Assembly (NCBI RefSeq): GCF_001293165.1
Contig: NZ_CP010552.1
Coordinates: forward strand, 682,001 to 746,000
Source of the DNA: Candidatus Thioglobus autotrophicus
GTDB taxonomy: Bacteria > Pseudomonadota > Gammaproteobacteria > PS1 > Pseudothioglobaceae
DNA: 64,000 nt
Reading direction: 5' to 3'
Positions 9,766 through 20,876 of the stretch are shown here, one piece after another (position 1 is the stretch's first letter; every line of letters starts with the position of its first letter). The translations under genes and the position numbers were made by a program. The notes under the pieces were generated by a model that made no database searches, was not told the DNA's origin, and saw only the letters and a program-made list of their open reading frames with translations.

Positions 9766-10256
9766 TATTGTAAGGTACGGTTTTCATCAAGAAACACAAT
9801 AGACTCAAGCCATTGAGCCGATATTTCGCCGTCGACACTATTGCCCAATACCATCATAACTACCCATTTCAGATCTTCTAATTCAATGCCAGTGTCGCCC
9901 AGTGACATTACTTGCTCAATAATCATTTCACGTTGATTAGCGTCTAGCTGGCCTACATTTTCCATAAACAGTAAAAAACCACGCGCCTTAGCATCCAATT
10001 TTGATTGCTCAGCATCTGTATAAATACGCATGCTGGTTTGATGAATTAAATCAAATGGCTTAATTTTTCCGTCTTGCAAGGTGGCGATATTTTCCAACCA
10101 GCTTAGCGCCTTATCAATACCTGCAACATCAAAGCCGGCATCTGATAGGTGAGCCTTTAGCTCACTATCGTTAATTTCGTGTGCGTTGTTCTGTTCCGCT
10201 TCTTCGAAAAGATAATCGAACATATAAGTAAGAACGTCGAGAATATTATGTGTCAT
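9765..10256 (-). CDS. smg: Smg protein (DUF494)
   Basis: A 163-residue acidic protein whose start, ILDVLTYMFDYLFEEAE, matches the Smg/DUF494 pattern (a helix with a MF-YLFE core). Smg genes are conserved between dprA and topA in many gammaproteobacteria, which is exactly the arrangement here. The biochemical role is not settled. It lies 10 bases after dprA and overlaps topA by one base. Confidence 0.9.
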   Translation of the reverse strand: MTHNILDVLTYMFDYLFEEAEQNNAHEINDSELKAHLSDAGFDVAGIDKALSWLENIATLQDGKIKPFDLIHQTSMRIYTDAEQSKLDAKARGFLLFMENVGQLDANQREMIIEQVMSLGDTGIELEDLKWVVMMVLGNSVDGEISAQWLESIVFLDENRTLQ

Positions 10257-10266
10257 GTTATAAATT

Positions 10267-11355
10267 TTATTTAATTAATACGTAGCCTTGTGCGTGCGTT
10301 TTTTCTAGCTTGCCTGCTAACTCTAACAAGAGTAACTCTTGAGATACTACCTGTGGGCTGAGTCGGGTTTTTTCAACCAACTGATCAACACTCAAAGGTT
10401 CATAGCTGAGACATTTTAATACTTTAGACCCAGTTTTGTCCATCTCTTTTATAGAATCGGTATTTTTCTGTGGCAGTATATCACTCAATGAGTCCTTTGG
10501 TAGCTCCTCAACAATGTCATTTACACTGCTAACCAGCTTAGCACCTTGATTAATCAAATAGTGACATCCTTCAGACAAAGGGTTGTGAATTGAGCTGGGA
10601 ATAGCAAATACTTCTTTACCTTGCTCGGCGGCCAGTTTGGCAGTAATCATCGTGCCGCTCTTAATACTTGCCTCAACCACTAGCGTGCCCAGACTCAAAC
10701 CACTAATAAGTCGATTACGCCTAGGAAAGTTACTGGCCATGGGGGATGTGCCAATAAAAAATTCAGATATAAGTGCGCCCTGCATAGAAATTTGGTGTGC
10801 TAAAGACTTGTGTTTTGCTGGATAGATTCTATCAAGCCCTGTACCACACACAGCAATGGTTTTGGCGCCCTGCTCTAATGCGCCGATATGTGCTTGTGCA
10901 TCGATACCACTAGCCATTCCAGAGGTAATGACCAAGCCCAGTTTGGCCAAATCAGCTGCAAATTGTTGTGCATTTTGCTCGCCACCTGTGGTGGGATTTC
11001 TACTGCCAACAATAGCCAACTGAGGATCCTGAAGACAATCAACATCACCCCTAACATAGAGTATCGGTGGCGGATCAGAGATGGTTTTTAATTGGGATGG
11101 ATAACGTTTATCAATTAAGGTTAAGATGTGACAATTCTCTTTTTGCATCCAATCAAGATCCGCTTGCACAAGGGCCACATCAGCAGACGCCAAATAAGTC
11201 AGTGTTGGCTTTTTAAACAAACCAGTATTGAGTCTGTCACTATGGCTGGCAAGAAACACTTGTTGTGGCGTTTCAAAATGTTGCAACGCTTTATAGAATG
11301 TTTTAATGCCTAAATGTGGCGCTTTTAACAATAACAACCAATAAACCAAATCCAT
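10267..11355 (-). CDS. dprA: DNA-processing protein DprA
   Basis: DprA loads RecA onto incoming single-stranded DNA during natural transformation. The 362-residue protein has an N-terminal helical region, a Rossmann-like core with AIVGSRNPTTGGEQNA, SGMASGIDAQAH, GTGLDRIYPAKH and FPRRNRLISGLS, and a C-terminal winged-helix-like segment (SVDQLVEKTRLSPQVVSQELLLLE). It is the first gene of the leftward smg-topA string and diverges from rpmH across 135 bases. Confidence 0.95.
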   Translation of the reverse strand: MDLVYWLLLLKAPHLGIKTFYKALQHFETPQQVFLASHSDRLNTGLFKKPTLTYLASADVALVQADLDWMQKENCHILTLIDKRYPSQLKTISDPPPILYVRGDVDCLQDPQLAIVGSRNPTTGGEQNAQQFAADLAKLGLVITSGMASGIDAQAHIGALEQGAKTIAVCGTGLDRIYPAKHKSLAHQISMQGALISEFFIGTSPMASNFPRRNRLISGLSLGTLVVEASIKSGTMITAKLAAEQGKEVFAIPSSIHNPLSEGCHYLINQGAKLVSSVNDIVEELPKDSLSDILPQKNTDSIKEMDKTGSKVLKCLSYEPLSVDQLVEKTRLSPQVVSQELLLLELAGKLEKTHAQGYVLIK

Positions 11356-11490
11356 TAACGACCTTATCTAAAATCTTGAATAGGGGTCATTGTAGCATCT
11401 ATATTAGTCTACAAGCTATATTCGTCACAGTTAATGCCAAGCGCAGTAAGTTATGGTAAAATTGCAAGATTTTATTGAACAATATCCGTT

Positions 11491-11631
11491 ATGAAGCAAA
11501 AGAGAACCTTTCAACCAAGTGTTATTAAGCGTAAGCGTAAGCACGGTTTCAGATCAAGAATGAGTACTAAAGCAGGCCGTGCAGTTGTTAATGCGCGCAG
11601 AAGAAAGGGACGTAAGCGCTTAACAGCTTAA
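11491..11631 (+). CDS. rpmH: 50S ribosomal protein L34
   Basis: This 46-residue, very basic protein starts [20 protein letters not shown] and continues [21 protein letters not shown], the classic L34 sequence. It precedes rnpA by 9 bases, the universal rpmH-rnpA arrangement. In many bacteria this pair sits beside dnaA and oriC, but here dnaA is about 52 kb away at the other end of the window. Confidence 0.97.
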   Translation: MKQKRTFQPSVIKRKRKHGFRSRMSTKAGRAVVNARRRKGRKRLTA

Positions 11632-11640
11632 ACCATTCAG

Positions 11641-11982
11641 ATGTCTTTTAGATTAACTCGCCAATCTAAAGTATTAAAACCTAGCGACTATAAATCCATT
11701 TTTAATCATGGAAAAATGACTAGGGGAAAATATTGGCAAGTTATGTCTATTAAGACGGATGATTCTCCGGCCAAACTTGGTCTGGCAATTTCTAAAAAAG
11801 TACATCGTTTAGCGGTTCAACGTAATCGCTTCAAACGATTAGCGCGTGAAGCCTTTAGGCTTAGACAAGCTCAGCTAGGGAATTGGGAGTTTGTGGTCAT
11901 GGCTAAGCGCTCGAAGCCTGCTAATAATGCCGTTATCACGCAGGACTTGGCTACTTTATTTAATAAAGTAGTTGGCAAATAA
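11641..11982 (+). CDS. rnpA: ribonuclease P protein component
   Basis: RnpA is the protein subunit of RNase P, which trims tRNA 5' ends together with rnpB RNA. At 113 residues it carries the signature [22 protein letters not shown] at about 51-72 and the N-terminal [17 protein letters not shown]. It overlaps yidD by one base (TAATG), so the two are translationally coupled. Confidence 0.95.
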   Translation: MSFRLTRQSKVLKPSDYKSIFNHGKMTRGKYWQVMSIKTDDSPAKLGLAISKKVHRLAVQRNRFKRLAREAFRLRQAQLGNWEFVVMAKRSKPANNAVITQDLATLFNKVVGK

Positions 11983-12197
11983 TGCGCTATCTATTATTAA
12001 TACCGATTAAACTCTATCAGCTACTGATCAGCCCTTTTCTCGGTTCTAATTGTCGTTTTCAGCCTACCTGTTCTCAATACGCCTACGATTCTGTCAAAGA
12101 TCATGGCTTGATAAAAGGCTTTATATTAGCTGCAAAACGTATCGGCAAATGTCATCCTTGGCACGAGGGTGGCCTTGACCCAGTACCTAAAAAATAA
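11982..12197 (+). CDS. yidD: membrane protein insertion efficiency factor YidD
   Basis: A 71-residue protein with the family core [20 protein letters not shown], then [30 protein letters not shown]. YidD is thought to help YidC-dependent insertion of membrane proteins. The ATG overlaps the rnpA stop, and yidC follows after 26 bases. Confidence 0.95.
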   Translation: MRYLLLIPIKLYQLLISPFLGSNCRFQPTCSQYAYDSVKDHGLIKGFILAAKRIGKCHPWHEGGLDPVPKK

Positions 12198-12223
12198 CTT
12201 AACTTTAATTAAAAATAAATCCG

Positions 12224-13840
12224 ATGAATAATCAAAAATTTTTCCTTATTATTGCCATACTTCTTAGTATTTTCTTACTCAATGAGCAGTGGGATAGACA
12301 ACATGCAACTGATGCCAATGGTGACTTAATCTATCAAGCAAAAACTGAAAACACTGTAGACGCCTCTATTAGCAAAAATGCTAACGTGCCAAGTGCGATT
12401 CGCACCAACCCAACCCCTAACGTTCCAGCGACAAAAACTACTCATAATGGCGAGTTTGTAACGGTCATTACTGATTTGCTAACATTAGAAATTAGCCACA
12501 AAGGCGGTACTATTACTAACGCTTGGCTCAATGATTATCCAATTGAATTAGGCTCTATTGCCAATTTTCAACTACTAAGTGATACGCCTAATGAACTATT
12601 CCAGGCGCAAAGTGGTTTATTGCCAAGTGAGCAAATGCCAACACATCACTCTGTCTTTAACGCAGCTCAAACACACTACCAAATGCAAGGTGATACACTG
12701 GTAGTGCCATTAACATGGATTGGTGAAAACGGCGCTGTCGTCACTAAAAACTACCACTTTAGCAAAGGTAGTTATATGGTCAATATCGATTACCAAGTAA
12801 GCAATAACTCAAATAATCCGCTGGATGTTACCAGCTACACTCAATTAGTGCGCAATGCACTAGACCAGTCAAACATGATGATGCCAACCTATACCGGTGG
12901 TGCTAAATATGACGACCAAGAAGTGTATGAAAAAATTGAGTTTGATGAATTCAACGAACAACCAGAAACCACTTCTAAAGGTGGCTGGTCAGCAATGATC
13001 CAGCATTATTTCTTTGTGGCCATGATTCCTGAAGCCCAAAATACACACAATTATTCTGCCAAAGTCAACAACGGAAAATACTTACTAACGATTGTTAATT
13101 CTGCTCAAAATATTGCCCCTGGCGCAACTGCCACACTTGGAAAGAATGCTTTATATATTGGCCCTAAAGAACAAGCACATATTGATGATTTAGCGCCCGG
13201 TCTCGACAAAACCGTTGATTACGGTATTTTGTTTATTATTGCCAAGCCACTTTCAGAAGTATTGAACTGGATTTATGCCTATGTCGGGTCATGGGGTTAT
13301 GCCATCATTATTCTCACCATCTTGATCAAGCTAGCCTTCTACAAACTCAGTGAAAAATCTTACCGTTCAATGGCAGGCATGAGAAAACTCTCCCCAAGGT
13401 TGGCCAAGTTAAAAGAAACGTATGGCGACGATAAAGAGAAAATGGGTCAAAAGACCATGGAGCTATACCGCAAAGAAAAAATCAATCCAGCGGCTGGTTG
13501 TTTGCCAATCTTAGTGCAAATTCCAGTTTTCATCTCTCTTTATTGGGTGCTATTAGAAATGGTTGAATTACGCCAAACCCCTTTTTGGTACTTGCTTGAC
13601 TTGGCTGCGCCAGACCCATTCTACATTTTGCCACTCATCATGGGTGCCTCTATGTTTGTACAGCAAAAGCTAAATCCGCCGCCGCCTGACCCAATGCAAG
13701 CCAAAATTATGATGGCACTACCATTCGTCTTTACCATCTTCTTCTTGTGGTTCCCATCAGGACTGGTTCTTTACTGGGTGATTAACAATATCTTGTCAAT
13801 TGCACAACAGTGGTTTATCAATAAGCGCATTAATGGCTAA
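12224..13840 (+). CDS. yidC: membrane protein insertase YidC
   Basis: YidC (538 residues) inserts inner-membrane proteins alone or with SecYEG. Residues 5-21 form the N-terminal membrane anchor, followed by a large periplasmic P1 domain to about residue 340. The conserved insertase core comes next, with membrane segments near 352, 420, 460 and 500, the cytoplasmic loop KSYRSMAGMRKLSPRLAKLKE and NPAAGCLPILVQIPVFISLY. The 3' end overlaps the next gene by 8 bases. mnmE, which often follows yidC, is not here. Confidence 0.97.
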   Translation: MNNQKFFLIIAILLSIFLLNEQWDRQHATDANGDLIYQAKTENTVDASISKNANVPSAIRTNPTPNVPATKTTHNGEFVTVITDLLTLEISHKGGTITNAWLNDYPIELGSIANFQLLSDTPNELFQAQSGLLPSEQMPTHHSVFNAAQTHYQMQGDTLVVPLTWIGENGAVVTKNYHFSKGSYMVNIDYQVSNNSNNPLDVTSYTQLVRNALDQSNMMMPTYTGGAKYDDQEVYEKIEFDEFNEQPETTSKGGWSAMIQHYFFVAMIPEAQNTHNYSAKVNNGKYLLTIVNSAQNIAPGATATLGKNALYIGPKEQAHIDDLAPGLDKTVDYGILFIIAKPLSEVLNWIYAYVGSWGYAIIILTILIKLAFYKLSEKSYRSMAGMRKLSPRLAKLKETYGDDKEKMGQKTMELYRKEKINPAAGCLPILVQIPVFISLYWVLLEMVELRQTPFWYLLDLAAPDPFYILPLIMGASMFVQQKLNPPPPDPMQAKIMMALPFVFTIFFLWFPSGLVLYWVINNILSIAQQWFINKRING

Positions 13841-14699
13841 CGTCATCGCCTCAACGGATGACTACCAATTTTGGCGAGATGAAAAGCTTGCCAACGCTCA
13901 GACTGATATTGAAAGCTGCCTAATAGAAGTCAGTAACCCTGCTCAACTATCAACGGCTGAAAAATCACAAATCGCCTATTTATGTCGTGTTAATAATTTT
14001 GCATTATTTCACACGCCTACTCAACCAAACTACGAATCTAGCATGGTCAGCTTTAATAAGCAGTTTGGCTTAAAAGCATTTGATCAGCATTTATATGTTC
14101 AAAATCAGGGCTTGGCTCATATCACTCAAAGTGATCAAGCAGATCAAGCGGAGTTTATTCCTTACACAAGCCGTGCTATTGGCTGGCATACAGATGGCTA
14201 TTACAATGCACCTGAAGAACGCATTCGTGCGTTCTCTTTATTTTGTGTTAGGCCAGCGCAAATGGGAGGCGAAAATCAATGGATTGATCAACAAATGGCC
14301 TATTTACTCTTGAGAGAACAGAATCCAGATGTGACAAAAGCACTGACCCATGCTCAAGCTATGAGCATACCCAAACATGTGGTCAATGGCCAAACTAGGC
14401 GAAAAACTTCCATTGGGCCTATTTTTTTCACCGATGAAATGACTGGTCAACTTTATATGCGCTACACTCAAAGAAAGAAAAATATCGACTTTTATGATTC
14501 TGCTGAAATCAGGCAAGCGGTTGAAATTTTAGACCTGTTTTTAGCCAGTAGCACACCTTATCATTTCACTCACACCATGAGCGCCAATCAAGGGATTTTG
14601 TGCAACAATGTTTTGCATAAACGCTCGGCTTTTACCGACCGGCAAGATACACCCAGATTAATGCTGAGAGGGCGCTATTTTAATCGCGTACAATCTTAA
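13833..14699 (+). CDS. TauD/TfdA-type Fe(II)/2-oxoglutarate dioxygenase (copy 1)
   Basis: The double-stranded beta-helix dioxygenase signature is visible. H119 and D121 lie in GWHTDGYYNAP, the second histidine H262 lies in NNVLHKRSAF, and a 2-oxoglutarate-binding arginine lies in LMLRGRYF (R275 or R279). The family couples substrate hydroxylation to 2-oxoglutarate decarboxylation and needs O2; the substrate is unknown. I start it at the ATG at 13833 (288 residues) because the longer frame would overlap yidC by 41 bases. It shares WHTDGYYN, GGENQ and AYLLLRE with the copy at 51108, so the two are paralogues. It is probably co-transcribed with yidC, and ampD follows two bases later. Confidence 0.85.
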   Translation: MANVIASTDDYQFWRDEKLANAQTDIESCLIEVSNPAQLSTAEKSQIAYLCRVNNFALFHTPTQPNYESSMVSFNKQFGLKAFDQHLYVQNQGLAHITQSDQADQAEFIPYTSRAIGWHTDGYYNAPEERIRAFSLFCVRPAQMGGENQWIDQQMAYLLLREQNPDVTKALTHAQAMSIPKHVVNGQTRRKTSIGPIFFTDEMTGQLYMRYTQRKKNIDFYDSAEIRQAVEILDLFLASSTPYHFTHTMSANQGILCNNVLHKRSAFTDRQDTPRLMLRGRYFNRVQS

Positions 14700-14701
14700 T
14701 T

Positions 14702-15220
14702 ATGATTTCAGGCCATCAACTAGATATTGCAACACAAAGACCCTCTGATAATTTCAATCAACGCCCAGATGGCACGAACATCACTCTGGTCGTTATTCAC
14801 AATATTTCACTACCTCCGGGGGAGTTTAACAATAACTATATTGAGGACTTTTTTACCAACCAATTACAAACTGATCAACACCCCTATTTTGAAACACTAA
14901 AAGAGGTTAAAGTTTCTGCACACTTGTTAATTAAACGTGATGGTCGCATTATTCAATTTGTAGATTTTGATCAGCGTGCTTGGCATGCAGGGCGCTCGAG
15001 TTTTAACCAAATTGATGACTGCAATAACTATTCAATTGGTATTGAGTTAGAAGGTACAGATAATAGCCCTTACGAAACGCTACAATATCAGTCATTAAAT
15101 CAAGTATTATCAATTTTAAAAGCGCACTATCCCATTACAGACATTCGAGGTCATAGTGAGATCGCGCCAGGCAGAAAAACTGACCCTGGCCCTGCATTTG
15201 ACTGGAGAAAATTAAAATGA
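14702..15220 (+). CDS. ampD: 1,6-anhydro-N-acetylmuramyl-L-alanine amidase AmpD
   Basis: AmpD is a cytoplasmic zinc amidase that cleaves the peptide from anhydro-muropeptides in cell-wall recycling. At 172 residues it carries the zinc ligands in VVIHNISLPPG (first His), GHSEIAPGRKTDPGP (second His and the Asp) and the catalytic region NYSIGIELEG. No signal peptide is seen, which fits AmpD rather than secreted relatives. The stop overlaps the kdsC start by four bases. Confidence 0.94.
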   Translation: MISGHQLDIATQRPSDNFNQRPDGTNITLVVIHNISLPPGEFNNNYIEDFFTNQLQTDQHPYFETLKEVKVSAHLLIKRDGRIIQFVDFDQRAWHAGRSSFNQIDDCNNYSIGIELEGTDNSPYETLQYQSLNQVLSILKAHYPITDIRGHSEIAPGRKTDPGPAFDWRKLK

Positions 15221-15750
15221 AATTATTAAACAAAGCCTATCTTCGTGCAAAAAAAATTAAGCTAATCATTTTTGATGTTGATGGCGTGCTAACCGATGGT
15301 GGCCTGTATTTTTCCGATGAAGGAATCGAGCTGAAACGCTTTAATTCGCTAGATGGTTTGGGCATCAAACTCTTAAAGAAAAGTGGTGTTGAGCCAGCTG
15401 TAATCAGCGCAAGAGACACGCCAAATGTGGCCCATCGCATGAACAATCTAGGTATTGAACACTTCTATCAAGGTCAAAATGATAAGCTGATTGCCTTTAA
15501 CGAACTCTTAAAAAAACTTTCTCTTAAGGCTGAACAAGTGGCTTACGTAGGTGACGATGTAATTGATCTACCCGTTATGCGTAATATTGGCTTACCAATT
15601 GCAGTTGCTAATGCTCATGACTTAGTTAAAGATAACGCCTGCCTAATCACGCAAAAGCGTGGCGGACATGGTGCTGTTAGAGAAGCTTGTGACTTTATTT
15701 TAAAAGCACAGGATAATTACGATTCAGCTATGGGTGCTTACTTGGTATGA
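15217..15750 (+). CDS. kdsC: 3-deoxy-D-manno-octulosonate-8-phosphate phosphatase
   Basis: KdsC dephosphorylates KDO-8-phosphate, giving KDO for lipopolysaccharide. It is a capless HAD phosphatase. The nucleophile motif IFDVDGVLTDGG is at about residues 18-29, motif II is VISARDT near residue 63, and motif IV is YVGDDVIDLPVM near residue 110. At 177 residues it is of normal length. It overlaps ampD and the following gene by four bases each. Confidence 0.95.
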   Translation: MKLLNKAYLRAKKIKLIIFDVDGVLTDGGLYFSDEGIELKRFNSLDGLGIKLLKKSGVEPAVISARDTPNVAHRMNNLGIEHFYQGQNDKLIAFNELLKKLSLKAEQVAYVGDDVIDLPVMRNIGLPIAVANAHDLVKDNACLITQKRGGHGAVREACDFILKAQDNYDSAMGAYLV

Positions 15751-16046
15751 CTGCTTTTCAAAAACTCTGCTACGATACACTTAAGCACCACGTCCCTGCA
15801 GGGTCTGTTACCACCTACGGTAATTTAGCTAAACTCATGAAACACCCTAAAGCCTATAGAGCAGTGGGCACAGCCATGAATAAAAATCCTAATGCGCCTG
15901 AGGTACCTTGCCATCGAGTGGTTAAGTCTAATGGCGAACTGGGTGATTATGCTTTTGGCTCAAACTTAAAACAAAAACGCCTTCAAGAAGAAGGCGTTCA
16001 GGTCGTTAATAACAAGATTGTCAACTTTAAAGATATCTGTCTTTAA
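15747..16046 (+). CDS. minimal O6-alkylguanine-DNA methyltransferase (single domain)
   Basis: This 99-residue protein consists of the DNA-binding and active-site domain only: FQKLCYDTLKHHVPAGSVTTYGNLA, YRAVGTAMNKNP, then VPCHRVVKSNGELGDY. The PCHRV acceptor cysteine is present, so it may be an active alkyl acceptor, unlike ATL proteins where Trp replaces Cys. The N-terminal domain of Ogt/Ada-C is missing. The stop codon overlaps that of atpC on the other strand within TTAA, leaving no room for a terminator between them. Confidence 0.88.
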   Translation: MTAFQKLCYDTLKHHVPAGSVTTYGNLAKLMKHPKAYRAVGTAMNKNPNAPEVPCHRVVKSNGELGDYAFGSNLKQKRLQEEGVQVVNNKIVNFKDICL

Positions 16047-16459
16047 ATCTTTTTACCTCTCATCTTCGAAATCATTTGTAGTTGAGCCATTGATTCAGCT
16101 AACGCAGCCTGTGTTGAAGAGATATCTTGATCAGTATCAGCATTTTCCATTGCCTCCTCTGCTCTTTGCTTCGCTTCTAACGCTTTTGACTCATCTAAAT
16201 CATGTGCACGAATAGCCGTGTCCGAGAAAATTGTTACGACCGTTGGCTGCACTTCAACAATACCGCCAGATACATAAATAGACTCAAAGCCACTTTCAGT
16301 TTCAACACGCACCTCACCAGGTCGTAGCGTTGATAATAGTGGTAAATGCTGAGGATAGATACCTAGCTCACCATTACTACCCGGTGCAAACACACACTTA
16401 ACTTCACCTGAATACAGGGATTCAGTGGCGCTGACGATATCAACCTGGATCATTGACAT
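16043..16459 (-). CDS. atpC: ATP synthase F1 epsilon subunit
   Basis: Epsilon belongs to the central stalk and inhibits ATP hydrolysis. The 138-residue protein has the N-terminal beta sandwich (IQVDIVSATESLYSGEVKCVFAPGSNGELGIYPQHLPLLS) and a C-terminal helical hairpin rich in Ala and Glu. It is the last gene of atpIBEFHAGDC, directly after atpD. Its stop codon overlaps that of the convergent methyltransferase gene. Confidence 0.96.
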   Translation of the reverse strand: MSMIQVDIVSATESLYSGEVKCVFAPGSNGELGIYPQHLPLLSTLRPGEVRVETESGFESIYVSGGIVEVQPTVVTIFSDTAIRAHDLDESKALEAKQRAEEAMENADTDQDISSTQAALAESMAQLQMISKMRGKKI

Positions 16460-17854
<1,395 letters not shown>

Positions 17855-17876
17855 TTAAAACTCTATTTGTTTAATT

Positions 17877-18740
17877 CTATACTGCGGCTGCACCACTAAC
17901 AATCTCAGAAATTTCTTGAGTAATTGCCGCTTGCCTTGCCTTATTGTAAACCAATTCTAATTCATCAACCATATCACCAGCATTATCAGTCGCACTCTTC
18001 ATGGCGATCATTCGTGATGACTGCTCACAAGCAATATTTTCGACCAAACCCTGATAAACGATTGCCTCAATGTATCTAACTAACAAAGCGCTTAGCGCCT
18101 CTTCTGCATCAGGCTCGTAAATATAATCCCAACGATGACTCATGCCTTCTGCTTCTGAAGCAACCATTGGAATCAATTGTGCCGTTGTCGGCACCTGAGT
18201 CATGGTGTTTTCAAATTTATTGTAGGCAACTGACAATTGTTGAATTTCATCATTATCATAGGCATCCAGCATCACTTTAACCGTACCTAAAAGGTCGTCA
18301 AAGTGTGGCGCATCACCAAGGCCTGTTAAGACAGAATTAATTTTTAGGCCTGAATTCTTGAAAAATGAAGTGGCTTTTTTACCAATGGTGCAAATATCAA
18401 CTTCGATACCTTTCGCTTGATAATCAGCAACTTCTTTTAATAGACTTCTGAATAAATTAGTATTTAGACCACCACATAAGCCTCTATCGCTAGAGATGAT
18501 AATGATACCAATACGCTTAAGCTCACCAACCTCTTTCATATAAGGATGCTCAAACTCTGGGTGTGCGTTCGCCAAATGACCAATCACCTTGGTGATTTTT
18601 TCAGAATAAGGGCGTGACGCAATCATTCTATCTTGGGCCTTTTTCATTTTAGACGCTGCCACCATTTCCATGGCCGATGTGATCTTCTGAGTATTTTTAA
18701 TACTCGCGATCTGCGTTCTAATTTCCTTTCCAGCTGCCAT
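17877..18740 (-). CDS. atpG: ATP synthase F1 gamma subunit
   Basis: Gamma is the rotating central shaft of F1. The 287 residues include the N-terminal coiled-coil helix [20 protein letters not shown] and [15 protein letters not shown], the central [16 protein letters not shown] motif, and the C-terminal helix [29 protein letters not shown]. It starts 10 bases after atpA. Confidence 0.97.
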   Translation of the reverse strand: MAAGKEIRTQIASIKNTQKITSAMEMVAASKMKKAQDRMIASRPYSEKITKVIGHLANAHPEFEHPYMKEVGELKRIGIIIISSDRGLCGGLNTNLFRSLLKEVADYQAKGIEVDICTIGKKATSFFKNSGLKINSVLTGLGDAPHFDDLLGTVKVMLDAYDNDEIQQLSVAYNKFENTMTQVPTTAQLIPMVASEAEGMSHRWDYIYEPDAEEALSALLVRYIEAIVYQGLVENIACEQSSRMIAMKSATDNAGDMVDELELVYNKARQAAITQEISEIVSGAAAV

Positions 18741-18749
18741 ATTATTTAT

Positions 18750-20291
18750 TTACCAAGTGTGGTTTGCCTTAAAATCATCAATTGCTGCTTGTAATTGGCC
18801 AGCAATATCATCGTTATAATCACCCGTCTCATTAATGTTGTCCATTAATGCTGATTGATTAGAACCCATGTATGTTAGCAAGGCTCTTTCAAAGTCAACC
18901 ACTTTGTTTGCCTCAAGATCGTCTAAAGATCCAGAGTTTGCAGCAAACAATGAAGTCGCTAATTCTGCTACAGATAATGGCTGGTATTGATCTTGCTTCA
19001 TCAACTCTGTTACACGTTGACCACGATCAATTTGCGCCTTTGTTTCTGCATCAAGGTCTGAGGCGAATTGAGCAAAAGCTGCCAATTCACGGTACTGCGC
19101 CAAGTCAAGACGAATACCACCGCCTAACTTCTTAATAATATTTGTTTGCGCTGCACCACCAACACGTGATACTGAAAGACCCGCATTAATCGCTGGCCTG
19201 ATACCGGCATTAAACAAGTCAGTTTCTAAGAAAATCTGACCATCTGTAATTGAAATCACATTCGTTGGTACAAACGCTGATACGTCGCCACCTTGAGTTT
19301 CAATAATTGGCAATGCTGTTAGTGAACCTGTTTTACCTTTAACTTCACCATTTGTCATTTGCTCAACGTACTCAGCATTCACACGCGATGCACGCTCTAA
19401 TAAACGAGAGTGCAAGTAGAATACATCACCCGGGTACGCTTCACGTCCTGGTGGACGCTTAAGAAGCAATGATACTTCACGGTAAGCCCAGGCTTGTTTT
19501 GTTAAGTCATCATAAACGATTAGTGCATCTTCGCCACGATCACGGAAGTACTCTGCCATTGAACAACCTGCATATGGTGCAATGTACTGAAGTGCTGGAG
19601 ATGAAGCAGCGCCAGCATTAACAATAATTGTATTTTCTAATGCGCCATGCTCTTCTAGTTTACGTACAACAGCTGCTACTGAAGAATCCTTTTGACCAAT
19701 AGCAACATAAACACAACGAATGCCTGTGTCTTTTTGATTAATAATTGCATCAATTGCTACAGCAGTCTTACCTGTTTGACGATCGCCAATAATAAGTTCA
19801 CGCTGGCCACGACCAACTGGAACCATTGCGTCAATCGCTTTAACACCTGTTTGAATTGGCTGATCAACTGACTTACGCTCAATAACGCCTGGTGCCATAA
19901 CCTCTAATGGAAGAGAGCTGTTAGTATCGATAGCGCCTTTACCGTCAATCGGCTGACCTAATGGATTAACCACACGACCAAGCATCGCTTCACCAACTGG
20001 AACTTCAACCAATCTGTTGGTACATTTAACAACATCACCTTCAGATAAGTGAAGGTAAGCGCCTAGTACAACTGCACCCACTGAATCTTGCTCAAGGTTA
20101 AGCGCCATACCGAAAGTATTACCCGGAAATTCAAGCATTTCACCAAATTGAACATCAGCCAGTCCATGAATTCGAACAATACCGTCACTAACACTAACAA
20201 TTGTGCCTTCAGTGCGCGCTTCTGCTGCAAAGTCAAAACCTTCTATTTGTTTTTTAATTAAATCACTAATTTCACTGGCGTTTAATTGCAT
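18750..20291 (-). CDS. atpA: ATP synthase F1 alpha subunit
   Basis: Non-catalytic nucleotide-binding F1 subunit of 513 residues. Walker A is GDRQTGKTA near residue 169, followed by [12 protein letters not shown], the Walker B region [18 protein letters not shown], and the alpha signature [17 protein letters not shown]. It follows atpH after 27 bases in the canonical order. Confidence 0.98.
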   Translation of the reverse strand: MQLNASEISDLIKKQIEGFDFAAEARTEGTIVSVSDGIVRIHGLADVQFGEMLEFPGNTFGMALNLEQDSVGAVVLGAYLHLSEGDVVKCTNRLVEVPVGEAMLGRVVNPLGQPIDGKGAIDTNSSLPLEVMAPGVIERKSVDQPIQTGVKAIDAMVPVGRGQRELIIGDRQTGKTAVAIDAIINQKDTGIRCVYVAIGQKDSSVAAVVRKLEEHGALENTIIVNAGAASSPALQYIAPYAGCSMAEYFRDRGEDALIVYDDLTKQAWAYREVSLLLKRPPGREAYPGDVFYLHSRLLERASRVNAEYVEQMTNGEVKGKTGSLTALPIIETQGGDVSAFVPTNVISITDGQIFLETDLFNAGIRPAINAGLSVSRVGGAAQTNIIKKLGGGIRLDLAQYRELAAFAQFASDLDAETKAQIDRGQRVTELMKQDQYQPLSVAELATSLFAANSGSLDDLEANKVVDFERALLTYMGSNQSALMDNINETGDYNDDIAGQLQAAIDDFKANHTW

Positions 20292-20318
20292 AACTCTTCC
20301 TTTTATATAAATTTATAA

Positions 20319-20867
20319 TTAATGTGTTGTAAGAAGCAAGTTGAGCTCATCAGTTCGAGCTTTGATCGACATGTCGATCACCTTGTCTCCTAGTTTAATA
20401 ATCAGACCGCCAATCAGCGAATCATCAATAGTTGTTTCAATACTAACACCGGCATTGTACTTTTCACTAAGATCGGCAACAATACTTTTTTCTTCAGCAG
20501 CTGTTAACTTATAAGCACTAATCACATGGAAAGCTTTCGCTTCATCAAATGCATTAGAGCGGTCTTCAAATAAAGACAAAATACTTGGTAACGCTTCTGT
20601 ACGGCCATTGTCCAAAATTAATGACAAAAACTCATTTTCTTTAGTGGCTAGCTTTCTGTTAACCACGCTGGCAACAAGCTTTTGAATAGTGCTACTTTTA
20701 TCTTGTTTAGTCGCATTTGGAGACTCAAGATAGTCTTGCAATTGCTCATCAATAACTAAAGATGCCGCTGCCTCTAATACCGCTTTCCAGTCATTATGTG
20801 ACTTGTCTTGCTGTGCAATTTCAAAAACTGCATTAGCGTATGGCTTGGCGATTGTAACTAATTCCAT
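20319..20867 (-). CDS. atpH: ATP synthase F1 delta subunit
   Basis: Delta links F1 to the peripheral stalk. The 182-residue protein has the N-terminal helical domain TIAKPYANAVFEIAQQ and the C-terminal signature VSIETTIDDSLIGGLIIKLGDKVIDMSIKARTDEL, which is typical of OSCP/delta. It lies 9 bases after atpF. Confidence 0.96.
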   Translation of the reverse strand: MELVTIAKPYANAVFEIAQQDKSHNDWKAVLEAAASLVIDEQLQDYLESPNATKQDKSSTIQKLVASVVNRKLATKENEFLSLILDNGRTEALPSILSLFEDRSNAFDEAKAFHVISAYKLTAAEEKSIVADLSEKYNAGVSIETTIDDSLIGGLIIKLGDKVIDMSIKARTDELNLLLTTH

Positions 20868-20876
20868 AATTGATTA

